This document shows, piece after piece, positions 24,771-31,940 of a stretch of 44,628 nt of DNA. The notes beneath the pieces were generated by a model. It was not told where the DNA came from. It was given only the letters and a program-made list of their open reading frames with translations, and made no database searches. The stretch is from Mycobacteriaceae bacterium. GTDB taxonomy: Bacteria; Actinomycetota; Actinomycetes; Mycobacteriales; Mycobacteriaceae. A program made the translations under genes and the position numbers. Within the stretch, counting starts at the first letter, position 1, and each line of letters starts with the position of its first letter. The DNA lies in the NCBI GenBank assembly GCA_019245755.1, contig JAFARC010000074.1:1-44628 (forward strand), in the 5' to 3' direction.

Positions 24771-26837
24771 TCACTGACCTTTCGCTACTTCAAGCAGATC
24801 GGGCACCGCGGAGAGGGTCTCCAGCGCGGTGCCGATATCGGCGTCGACCCGCTGGCGCGCCGCCAGGGGAGTCTGCGCCGGGCTCTGCCACCGTCCGTTG
24901 GCCCGGGTGGCGCGCAGCGACGCCTGCAGGGCATCGAGCAGGTTGGTGGCGGTGCTGACCAGCTGCGGTGAGCGGGCGGTGAGCAGTGGCGACAAGTCGG
25001 CCAAGACCACGCGGGTGATGTCGACGTCGGCATAGGTTTCGGGATAGGCGGCCCCGGCGCCGACGTCGTCGATTCGGGAAAGGTGGTCGCGCAGCGCATC
25101 TTCCAAGATCTCGTGGGCCCGGATCGGAAGCTTGGTGGCGTCGCCGGCGAGGTCGTCGGAGGCAAGGTTGTCCAGGACCGCTACGACGGCGGTGTTCAGC
25201 GTGTCGACGACCGGGATCAGCGCGGCGGCGGTCTGATTGTGATACAGGCCGTACTCCAGCCGGTGCAGTCCGGTGAATCCGTCATCGTTGACGCCGTCCG
25301 AGAGCCCCTGGGGCAATCCCGCAACGGCTTGTCCCCTGTCGCCGAAGCTGTTATAGGAGGCGCCGACACGCTCCCAATCCAGCTGTGCCTGCAGCCAGTC
25401 CGTCTGCGCGGTGGGGATGTCGTTGTGTACCAAGTCGGCCCGGATGGCGGCGACGTCGCGGGTCAAGGCGTCCAGCGCGGCACGCGCGGCAGCCTGGTAC
25501 CGGTTGTTCGGCCCGGCGAGGTCATCGGCGGTCACGGGCGCGACCGCGGGCGGTGGTGCCTGGGTGCCGGTACCGGCTATTCGCACCGCCGCCGACGCGG
25601 TGGCCGGCCGGCCGGACAGATAGCACTTGAACGTGTAGCTGCCGTCGCCCAGGACGGCGGTCATGGGTGCTGTCGTCGCCGGGCCGATGACCTCGATCTC
25701 GGCCACCACAGCACCCGTGGCATCGGTGAGGGTGACCTCCCCGGCCTTGCCGGATCGGTTGTCGACGAGGAACGTATGCGTGCCGCCGGTCGCCGATGTC
25801 CACTCCTTGGCACAGTCTTTGCCGGTGATCGAGACCGCGATCTCGGTCGACGTCCGCCGTGACGGCACCAGCGCGACCACCACCGCCGCGATCGTTATCG
25901 GCACCAGCACCATGGCCGTGGCCACCGGCCACATGTGTCCGGCCACCACCCGCTCCCAGCGCCCCGGGGCCGCGCCGTCGACCGGCTTGGCTTCTGCGGT
26001 CGTCTTGCCAGCGGTTGCGGCCCGGACGGTGGAGCCGGCCCGGATGAACGCGGGAATGACGACGGCGAGATAGACGACCCATGCGGTGACCTGCAACACC
26101 GTCAACGTCGGGGACAACTCGGTAACACCGGTCATCAAGGAGACCCACCACGAATTGGGGTCGAGGTGACCCCGCAGGTCGAACGCGAGCCACCGGGCGC
26201 CCGGCAGCCATCCGGTGTCCTGAAGATCGCCCAATCCACACGCCAGGATGCCCGCAGCGATCACCATCAGGCCGACCGCAGTCCAGGTGAAGAACCTCGC
26301 CAGGTTGATCCGCATGGCTTGCCGATACAGCAGCCAGCACGCCAAGACGGCAACAGCCAAGCCGGTCGCGGCGCCCAGAACCGGAGACAGCGTCGACCCG
26401 GATGCTCTCACCGCCGTCCAGATGAACAGCGTGGTTTCCAGGCCTTCTCGCCCGACGGCCAGGAAGGCCGTCAGGGTCAACGTGCCAGCGCCGATCGCCA
26501 TCGCGCGGGCTACCTCGCCGCGCAGCTGGGTCAACAACGTCGAGGCGGTCCGGCGCATCCACAGCACCATCGCGGTCACCAAACACACCGCGAGCACACT
26601 GAGCAGCCCGCCGACCGCCTGTTGCATCCGGCTGGACAGCTGGCTCGTCGCGAAGGTCAGCACCGCGGCGAAGCTGGCCGCCACCGAGATCGCCGCCAAC
26701 ACGCCAAGCCATACCGGGACCGTGGATACTCGCGAGCTGCTGTCGTCGACTCGCGCGTCGGCCTGCCCGACCTTGCCGACCGTGGCGAGCAGGATGCTCA
26801 CGACCAGCGCCCACAGCACGTAGGTAAGGGTAGCCAA
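24771..26837 (-). CDS. EfeU-EfeO fusion: iron permease with cupredoxin and imelysin (M75) domains
   Basis: A 688-residue fusion. Residues 1-265 form an FTR1/EfeU permease with about seven membrane segments, one REGLE motif at 130-134 and RINLARFFTWT. A further membrane helix (305-325) leads to an extracytoplasmic cupredoxin-like domain (330-420) and an imelysin domain (about 435-688) with the metal-binding motif HRLE at 525-528. The system imports iron at the membrane. Odd: FTR1 permeases have two REXXE motifs, the first in helix 1, but here the protein begins MATLTYVLWALVVSILL, which matches helix 1 after that motif. No upstream start restores it, although the frame stays open. The TTG start at 26837 has no clear ribosome site. 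Confidence 0.88.
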   Translation of the reverse strand: MATLTYVLWALVVSILLATVGKVGQADARVDDSSSRVSTVPVWLGVLAAISVAASFAAVLTFATSQLSSRMQQAVGGLLSVLAVCLVTAMVLWMRRTASTLLTQLRGEVARAMAIGAGTLTLTAFLAVGREGLETTLFIWTAVRASGSTLSPVLGAATGLAVAVLACWLLYRQAMRINLARFFTWTAVGLMVIAAGILACGLGDLQDTGWLPGARWLAFDLRGHLDPNSWWVSLMTGVTELSPTLTVLQVTAWVVYLAVVIPAFIRAGSTVRAATAGKTTAEAKPVDGAAPGRWERVVAGHMWPVATAMVLVPITIAAVVVALVPSRRTSTEIAVSITGKDCAKEWTSATGGTHTFLVDNRSGKAGEVTLTDATGAVVAEIEVIGPATTAPMTAVLGDGSYTFKCYLSGRPATASAAVRIAGTGTQAPPPAVAPVTADDLAGPNNRYQAAARAALDALTRDVAAIRADLVHNDIPTAQTDWLQAQLDWERVGASYNSFGDRGQAVAGLPQGLSDGVNDDGFTGLHRLEYGLYHNQTAAALIPVVDTLNTAVVAVLDNLASDDLAGDATKLPIRAHEILEDALRDHLSRIDDVGAGAAYPETYADVDITRVVLADLSPLLTARSPQLVSTATNLLDALQASLRATRANGRWQSPAQTPLAARQRVDADIGTALETLSAVPDLLEVAKGQ

Positions 26838-26848
26838 TCCAAAGTTAC

Positions 26849-26867
26849 TTAGGCGGGCCCAACCCTG
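26849..26867 (-). promoter_or_regulatory. degenerate IdeR-box-like site upstream of the Efe operon
   Basis: Read on the minus strand, CAGGGTTGGGCCCGCCTAA matches 12 of 19 positions of the mycobacterial IdeR consensus as I remember it (TTAGGTTAGSCTAACCTAA), including the GGTT and CCTAA half-site cores. It ends 11 bp before the TTG start of efeUO, where an iron-loaded repressor could block transcription. The match is weak and counted by eye. Confidence 0.35.
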
Positions 26868-26957
26868 ATTTCCAGAATGTACACAGGTTCGGGAGTGGGG
26901 CGGCTCGGCGGGGCCGCAGGCGTTTTCAGCCGGGGCGGTGACAGGACGGGGTGATGG

Positions 26958-27824
26958 CTACACGAGCGGGCGGCCCGCACCGATCCGCCAGTTGAGGTCA
27001 AGCAGCAGCACATTGAAAGGAAACTGCCGCACGAACGGCGGCGACAGGTGGTTCACCAGCCGTAGCGCGGCGATGAGCCGGTCGAAGTGTCGTTGACGCC
27101 GGTCATCCCACGGCAACCGCATCTCATCGCGGAATTTTTGCGGCAGGAAGCCGGTGGTGATCAACAGCGCCACGCGCTCCATCGGTGTCCGCAACCAGCC
27201 CGGGAGGGGCAAGGCAAGCCGGGCCGCCGCGATCGGATACAAGTACGCGCGGACCGTGTCATCGATATGGGTCTTGTCCAGCGACGCGCGCCAATATTCG
27301 TCGAAAGCCTGACGGTTTGGGGGCCACAACTCCGGTGGCACCTGAAGCGTGGTGCCCAGCGCCATCCCCTCGCGGTAATGCTGCTCGGCGGTCTGGTCGT
27401 CCATCTCTCCGATGAACATCCGGTACACGTCGACAGCACCTTTGTACAGGCATGCACCGACCCACATCTGCAGATCGGGGTCAAACGCGTTGTAGGACAC
27501 CGGGCTGTCAGCCGTCGAATACACCTGGGCGTGCACGCGGTTGACGGCGCGCCGGAAGGCAGCCTGCTGCTCCTCGGTGCCCTTGGTGGCCACCGCCAGG
27601 TAGGTGAAGGTCGTCCGCGCGCGCTTGATCGGGTGCAGGTCGATGCGGCCGCTTTGTACCCGGCTCTCGACGACGCCGTATCCCACGGGGGGTCGGGCCA
27701 ACTGCATGATCACGTTCGCCGGGCCGGCGAGCAGCGCGACACCCATCAGGCCGTCCGCCAGACCAGCCCGGCGCCGCCAGCGGCGGTGCCGCTCGACACC
27801 ACCGACCGGCGCGCTGAGCGTCAT
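26958..27824 (-). CDS. DUF2236 (MpaB/Lcp-like oxygenase-fold) protein, Rv0276-like
   Basis: A 288-residue helical protein. GPANVIMQLARPPVGYGV near the N-terminus, RRAVNRVHAQVYS (His-containing) and DLQMWVGACLYKG are the core blocks of DUF2236, related to latex-clearing oxygenases and the MpaB oxygenase. The conserved His and Arg residues in these helices bind heme or metal in studied relatives. Function here is unknown; oxidation of a hydrophobic substrate is plausible. ATG 27822-27824 follows AAGGAAA. It is divergent from a TetR gene over an 81-bp gap, which usually means the regulator controls it. From memory it corresponds to Rv0276, next to the TetR Rv0275c. Confidence 0.83.
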   Translation of the reverse strand: MTLSAPVGGVERHRRWRRRAGLADGLMGVALLAGPANVIMQLARPPVGYGVVESRVQSGRIDLHPIKRARTTFTYLAVATKGTEEQQAAFRRAVNRVHAQVYSTADSPVSYNAFDPDLQMWVGACLYKGAVDVYRMFIGEMDDQTAEQHYREGMALGTTLQVPPELWPPNRQAFDEYWRASLDKTHIDDTVRAYLYPIAAARLALPLPGWLRTPMERVALLITTGFLPQKFRDEMRLPWDDRRQRHFDRLIAALRLVNHLSPPFVRQFPFNVLLLDLNWRIGAGRPLV

Positions 27825-27866
27825 GGGCTTTCCTTGAGCAGCTAAATCTGAGAACGCATGTTTCCT

Positions 27867-27896
27867 GATATTCCCAAGCCCCGGCCAGGGTGTCAA
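27867..27896 (-). promoter_or_regulatory. candidate promoter for the DUF2236 gene
   Basis: On the minus strand a perfect -35 hexamer TTGACA (27896-27891) is followed after 18 bp by AATATC (27872-27867), a weak -10-like sequence. It lies in the divergent gap shared with the TetR gene. Only the -35 is convincing. Confidence 0.3.
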
Positions 27897-27905
27897 GATG
27901 GTCGG

Positions 27906-28532
27906 GTGTCGTCTCCCAGTGCGCGGCCGTACCGTGGCGTTCAGCCTGTCCAACGCCAGGCCGAGCGGCGTGCACGCCTGCTGGCGGCGGGCTTGGCGAT
28001 CCTGGGATCGGCCTCTGATCCGGAAGTGGCGACCGTGCGCGGCGTGTGCCGGCAGGCGGGGGTCACCGCGCGCTACTTCTACGAGAGCTTCGCCGACAAG
28101 GACCAGTTCGTCGGTGCGGTGTTCGACTGGGTGATAGCCGATCTGGCCGCCACGACGCAAGCCGCCGTGGCGTCATCCCCGCCCGGCGAGCAGACGCGCG
28201 CCGGCATCGCCAACATCGTGCGGATCATCCTCGGCGACCCACGTGTCGGCCGGTTACTGTTCAGCGCCGAGCTCGCCGACCCAGTGCTGGTCCGCAAACG
28301 CGCCGAATCCAGCGCGGTGTTGGCGACCTTGTACGGCCAGCATCTCGGCAACGCTTTACGCCTCAATGAAAACGACCGAATCAAGTCGACCGCGCATTTC
28401 GTGGTCGGTGGCGTCGGCCAGGCGCTGAGCGCGTGGCTTTCCGGCGGGATCTCGCTGACTCCTGAGCAATTGGTGGATCAGCTCGCATCGTTGCTCAATG
28501 AAACGGCGGACCCGGCGGCGTACCGCGCTTAG
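27906..28532 (+). CDS. TetR-family transcriptional regulator (Rv0275c-like)
   Basis: About 208 residues. The N-terminal DNA-binding region is visible: RQAERRARLLAAGLAILGS, then TVRGVCRQAGVTARYFYESFADKDQFV, the helix-turn-helix with the typical Y-F-Y-x-x-F ending. The C-terminal ligand domain is helical with no recognisable ligand residues. GTG 27906 is preferred because upstream residues are not family-like; ATG 27858 is an alternative. Divergent from the DUF2236 gene, its likely target. Its TAG overlaps the stop of the convergent glyoxalase-fold gene. Confidence 0.88.
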   Translation: MSSPSARPYRGVQPVQRQAERRARLLAAGLAILGSASDPEVATVRGVCRQAGVTARYFYESFADKDQFVGAVFDWVIADLAATTQAAVASSPPGEQTRAGIANIVRIILGDPRVGRLLFSAELADPVLVRKRAESSAVLATLYGQHLGNALRLNENDRIKSTAHFVVGGVGQALSAWLSGGISLTPEQLVDQLASLLNETADPAAYRA

Positions 28533-29110
28533 GTCCCGACGGCGACCGGCGGCCGCCTGTCAGCCGCGGTCCGGGGCGCTGTCTTGGTGTCCGACTCCTC
28601 GAATTGCTTCGTCCAGCAGGCGAATTCGAGCACGATGCCGTCAGGATCCTGGAAGTAGAACGACCGGACATATACGCCGGGGTGCAGCTCTCGGGCGACC
28701 TGCATTTCGCTGTCGTCGTGGTTGAGGACCGGGCCCACCCGGACGCCTTTGGCTTTGAGCTTGGACCGGTATTCGTCGAACTTCTCCGGCGGCACGTGAA
28801 ACGACAGGTGATTCATCGAACCCACTGCGCTGACGATGTCGCCGATGCCGGGGATGTGAGCCGGCGCCGAAACCCCGGGCACGGCGTCGGGTGCGTCGCG
28901 GAACCAAAAGAAGGCGACGCAGTCGCCGTTGCCCGCGTCGAAGAAGAAGTGCTGTCCTGCGCCGCCCGGCAGGTCGAGCGCCTTGATCAGCGGCATGCCA
29001 AGGGTATTGCTGTAGAAGTCGACGGTGCGCGCCATGTCCGAGCAGACCAGCGCGACGTGGTTGACGCCGCTCAGCGCGAACTCGGGATTGGTGTTGTCGG
29101 GTTTGATCAT
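28529..29110 (-). CDS. VOC/glyoxalase-fold metalloenzyme (Rv0274-like)
   Basis: A 193-residue protein with the paired beta-alpha-beta-beta-beta modules of the vicinal oxygen chelate family. VNHVALVCSDMARTVDFYSNTLGM contains the first metal His, MNHLSFHVPPEKFDEY the second, and FYFQDPDGIVLEFACW the C-terminal Glu. These three are the usual metal ligands of dioxygenases, epimerases and thiol transferases in this superfamily, and substrate cannot be assigned. The ATG at 29108-29110 follows GAGGCGCGAG. It is divergent from the second TetR gene over 68 bp. From memory it is Rv0274, beside TetR Rv0273c. Confidence 0.87.
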   Translation of the reverse strand: MIKPDNTNPEFALSGVNHVALVCSDMARTVDFYSNTLGMPLIKALDLPGGAGQHFFFDAGNGDCVAFFWFRDAPDAVPGVSAPAHIPGIGDIVSAVGSMNHLSFHVPPEKFDEYRSKLKAKGVRVGPVLNHDDSEMQVARELHPGVYVRSFYFQDPDGIVLEFACWTKQFEESDTKTAPRTAADRRPPVAVGT

Positions 29111-29146
29111 CTCGCGCCTCCTCGCGCCACTTCTCAACGGCCCAAT

Positions 29147-29168
29147 CTGAATCTAACATCAGGTTCAG
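29147..29168. promoter_or_regulatory. imperfect palindrome, candidate TetR operator
   Basis: A 22-bp imperfect inverted repeat with perfect CTGAA/TTCAG ends and central TCTAACATCAGG lies midway in the 68-bp gap between the divergent glyoxalase-fold and TetR genes. The position is right for autoregulation and control of the neighbour. Symmetry is judged by eye. Confidence 0.4.
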
Positions 29169-29178
29169 GTTATGCTCA

Positions 29179-29838
29179 ATGGCCACACCGACAGGCACCG
29201 TGAGGAGTCTTGTGTCGATACAGCGGGAAGAATCGCCGACCGTGCGCGGCCGCCAGACCGCGGCGGCGATCGATGCGGCGGCCCGAACCGTCATCGCCCG
29301 CAAGGGAGTTCTTGCGACCACGATCTCCGACATCGCGGCGGAGGCGGGACGCTCCACGGCATCGTTCTACAACTACTACGACTCCAAAGAGGCGATGATC
29401 CGCGAGTGGGCGCTGCGGTTTCGCGACGAAGCCAACGAGCGCGCAACATCGGTCACGCGGCACGGACTGAGCAATCGTGAGCGGGTCCGCGAGGCTGCCG
29501 CCGCGCACTGGCGCACCTACCGACATCGACTTGCGGAGATGATCAGCGTGTCGCAGCTGGCGATGATCAACGACGACTTCGCCGAACACTGGGCGCAGCT
29601 GTGCGCGATTCCGATCTCGTTCATCACCGAGATGGTGAAACGCGCCCAGTCGGAGGGTTATTGCCAAGGCGACGACGCTGCGCTCATCGCGGTGGCGATC
29701 GTGTCGATGTTCAACCAGTTCTGCTATGTGCAGCTCAGCGGCAAAACCGGGGACACCGAGGACGTCGACGACAAAGCCTGCATCACCACGCTGGCCAACA
29801 TTTTCTACCGGGCCGTCTACTGCAAGGAGGCCATTTGA
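29179..29838 (+). CDS. TetR-family transcriptional regulator (Rv0273c-like)
   Basis: A 219-residue regulator. The helix-turn-helix region reads RQTAAAIDAAARTVIARKG, then TTISDIAAEAGRSTASFYNYYDSKEAMI. The C-terminal domain is helical (HWRTYRHRLAEMISVSQLAMIND), similar to regulators of fatty-acid or sterol metabolism. The ATG at 29179 is at the usual distance from the domain. It lies directly upstream of an alpha/beta hydrolase, a dehydrogenase and fadE6 on the same strand, and divergent from the glyoxalase-fold gene, so it probably controls both directions. The hydrolase gene starts 1 bp after its stop. Confidence 0.9.
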   Translation: MATPTGTVRSLVSIQREESPTVRGRQTAAAIDAAARTVIARKGVLATTISDIAAEAGRSTASFYNYYDSKEAMIREWALRFRDEANERATSVTRHGLSNRERVREAAAAHWRTYRHRLAEMISVSQLAMINDDFAEHWAQLCAIPISFITEMVKRAQSEGYCQGDDAALIAVAIVSMFNQFCYVQLSGKTGDTEDVDDKACITTLANIFYRAVYCKEAI

Positions 29839-29839
29839 C

Positions 29840-30964
29840 ATGTCGTCGACGCCGGGAGTCGTCCGCGAGTTCATCGGCCTCTCGTCCCCTACCGCCCGGC
29901 GGTCAGGCGCCGGTGGCCACCCCTGCCAGGGGCTGTACTACCGCGGTGTGGGGCGCAAGCCGAAGGTGGCGATGATCGCCGCGCACTACCAGATCGACTT
30001 CTCCGAGCACTATCTCGCCGACTACATGGCCACCCGTGGAATCGGGTTCCTCGGCTGGAACACCCGGTTCCGCGGCTTCGAAAGCAGCTTTCTGCTCGAC
30101 CACGCCCTAGTCGACATCGGTGTGGGTGTTCGTTGGTTACGCGAGGCCCAAGGCGTAGAAACCGTGGTGTTGCTGGGCAATTCGGGGGGCGGCTCGCTGA
30201 TGGCGGCCTACCAGTCACAGGCCGGCCAGCCCAACGTGGTGCCGCTGGCCGGGATGCGGCCCGCCGCCGGCCTCAACGACCTGGCGCCGGCCGACGGGTA
30301 TGTGGCCAGCGCGGCACACCCAGGCCGACCCGACGTGCTGACGGCGTGGATGGACGCCGCCGTCGTCGACGAGAACGACCCCGTCGCCACCGACGCCGAC
30401 CTCGACATCTTCGACGAACGCAACGGCCCACCGTTCTCCGCCGATTTCTTCGGGCGATACCGGTCGGCGCAAGTTGCGCGCAACCACGCCATCACAGATT
30501 GGGCCGAAACCGAGCTCAAGCGTGTCCGAGCGGCCGGCTTCAGCGACCGGCCATTCACGGTGATGCGGACGTGGGCTGACCCGCGGATGGTGGATCCGAC
30601 ACTGGAACCGACCAAGCGTCAACCGAATATGTGTTACGCCGGGGTCCCAGCCAGGGCCAACCGATCCTCGCACGGCATCGCGGCCGCCTGCACGCTGCGC
30701 AACTGGCTGGGCATGTGGAGCCTGCGACACGCGCAGACCCGGGCCGAACCGCACCTTGCCCGCGTCAATTGCCCAGCGTTGGTGATCAGCGCGGAAGCCG
30801 ACACCGGGGTGTTCCCGTCGGACGCGCAGCGCATCTACGACGCGCTGGCCACCGACGACAAGACGCAGGTGTCAATCGACACCGACCATTACTTCACCAC
30901 CCCCGGCGCGCGGAGCGAACAGGCCGATACGATCGCGAAGTGGATCGCCAAACGGTGGCGCTGA
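29840..30964 (+). CDS. alpha/beta-hydrolase-fold protein (Rv0272c-like)
   Basis: A 374-residue protein. VVLLGNSGGGSLMAAYQSQ is the nucleophile elbow with Ser115; ADTGVFPSDAQ supplies a likely acid, and DTDHYF near the end the catalytic His. An insert of about 150 residues between the elbow and the acid forms a cap domain. A role in ester or thioester cleavage is inferred from its place before acyl-CoA dehydrogenase FadE6. AAGGAGG (29824-29830) precedes ATG 29840, and the gene starts 1 bp after the TetR stop, so translation is coupled. Confidence 0.83.
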   Translation: MSSTPGVVREFIGLSSPTARRSGAGGHPCQGLYYRGVGRKPKVAMIAAHYQIDFSEHYLADYMATRGIGFLGWNTRFRGFESSFLLDHALVDIGVGVRWLREAQGVETVVLLGNSGGGSLMAAYQSQAGQPNVVPLAGMRPAAGLNDLAPADGYVASAAHPGRPDVLTAWMDAAVVDENDPVATDADLDIFDERNGPPFSADFFGRYRSAQVARNHAITDWAETELKRVRAAGFSDRPFTVMRTWADPRMVDPTLEPTKRQPNMCYAGVPARANRSSHGIAAACTLRNWLGMWSLRHAQTRAEPHLARVNCPALVISAEADTGVFPSDAQRIYDALATDDKTQVSIDTDHYFTTPGARSEQADTIAKWIAKRWR

Positions 30965-31899
30965 GTGTGCTGGCGCACTTCGTCCCCGGCGACAAAGTCC
31001 TGGCTTTCCTAGCGCCGCAAGCCAATTGGCTTGACATCCACTACTGCGCCGCGGACGACGACGACACTTTCTACCGGGTGCTGCCCAACACGGAGGTGAT
31101 CTGGCACGTCCTGAGGCCGCTGTCGGCGGCCGACCTCGAGCGTGGACGTCGGCTGCGGCTGGTGCACAAACTCGGCGCCGGGGTGAACACGATCGACGTC
31201 GAGGCCGCCACGAGACTCGGTATCCCGGTCGCTAACATGCCGGGGGCAAACGGGCCTTCGGTCGCCGAAGGCACGGTGCTACTGATGCTGGCTGCGTTGC
31301 GGCGGCTGATCACGCTGGACCGCGAAACGCGCGCCGGCACCGGCTGGCCCACCGACCCCTCGCTTGGCGAGACGGTCCGTGACATCGGCTCGTGCACGGT
31401 GGGGCTGGTCGGATATGGCAACATCGCTCAGCGCGTCGAGCGGATCGTGGCGGCTACGGGCGCCACGGTGCTGCATACCAGCACCCGCGACGACGGAAGC
31501 CCCGGCTGGCGGCCACTTGACAACCTGCTCGGTGCCAGTGACATCGTGTCACTGCACCTACCGCTGACCGGCCAGACGTCGGCACTGATCGACCGCGACG
31601 CGCTGGCCACAATGCGCAGCGACGCAGTGCTGGTGAACACCTCGCGTGGGGCGATCGTCGACGAGGGTGCACTGATCGACGCATTGCAGAACGGGCGGCT
31701 GGCCGCCGCCGGGCTCGACGTGTTCGCGGTCGAGCCCGTCAAGCCGGACAACCCGCTGCTGGCGCTGGACAACGTGGTGCTCACCCCGCACGTCACGTGG
31801 TACACCGCCGACACGATGCGCCGCTACCTAGCGCAGGCCGTAGACAACTGCACGCGGCTGCGGGACGGCCGCACATTGGCGAACGTGGTCAACGGGTAG
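30955..31899 (+). CDS. D-2-hydroxyacid dehydrogenase (NAD-dependent, PGDH-like)
   Basis: About 314 residues. KLGAGVNTIDVEAAT, the Rossmann loop GLVGYGNIAQRVERI, LVNTSRGAIVDEGAL with the substrate Arg, AGLDVFAVEP with the Glu, and LTPHVTWYT with the catalytic His are all present. The family reduces 2-keto acids or oxidises D-2-hydroxy acids with NAD(H). The start is GTG 30955, overlapping the hydrolase end by 10 bp, or GTG 30967. In M. tuberculosis, as I recall, Rv0272c is followed directly by fadE6, so this gene would be an addition in this lineage. It may handle a hydroxy- or keto-acid intermediate of the same pathway. Confidence 0.88.
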   Translation: MALSVLAHFVPGDKVLAFLAPQANWLDIHYCAADDDDTFYRVLPNTEVIWHVLRPLSAADLERGRRLRLVHKLGAGVNTIDVEAATRLGIPVANMPGANGPSVAEGTVLLMLAALRRLITLDRETRAGTGWPTDPSLGETVRDIGSCTVGLVGYGNIAQRVERIVAATGATVLHTSTRDDGSPGWRPLDNLLGASDIVSLHLPLTGQTSALIDRDALATMRSDAVLVNTSRGAIVDEGALIDALQNGRLAAAGLDVFAVEPVKPDNPLLALDNVVLTPHVTWYTADTMRRYLAQAVDNCTRLRDGRTLANVVNG

Positions 31900-31940
31900 C
31901 CTCGTTACCAACCGACCGGTTATTTGGAGGAAGGCAACGT

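Noticed and set aside
30631..30954. Upstream extension of the 2-hydroxyacid dehydrogenase frame
   Set aside because: It is a shadow of the alpha/beta hydrolase gene and lacks dehydrogenase similarity.
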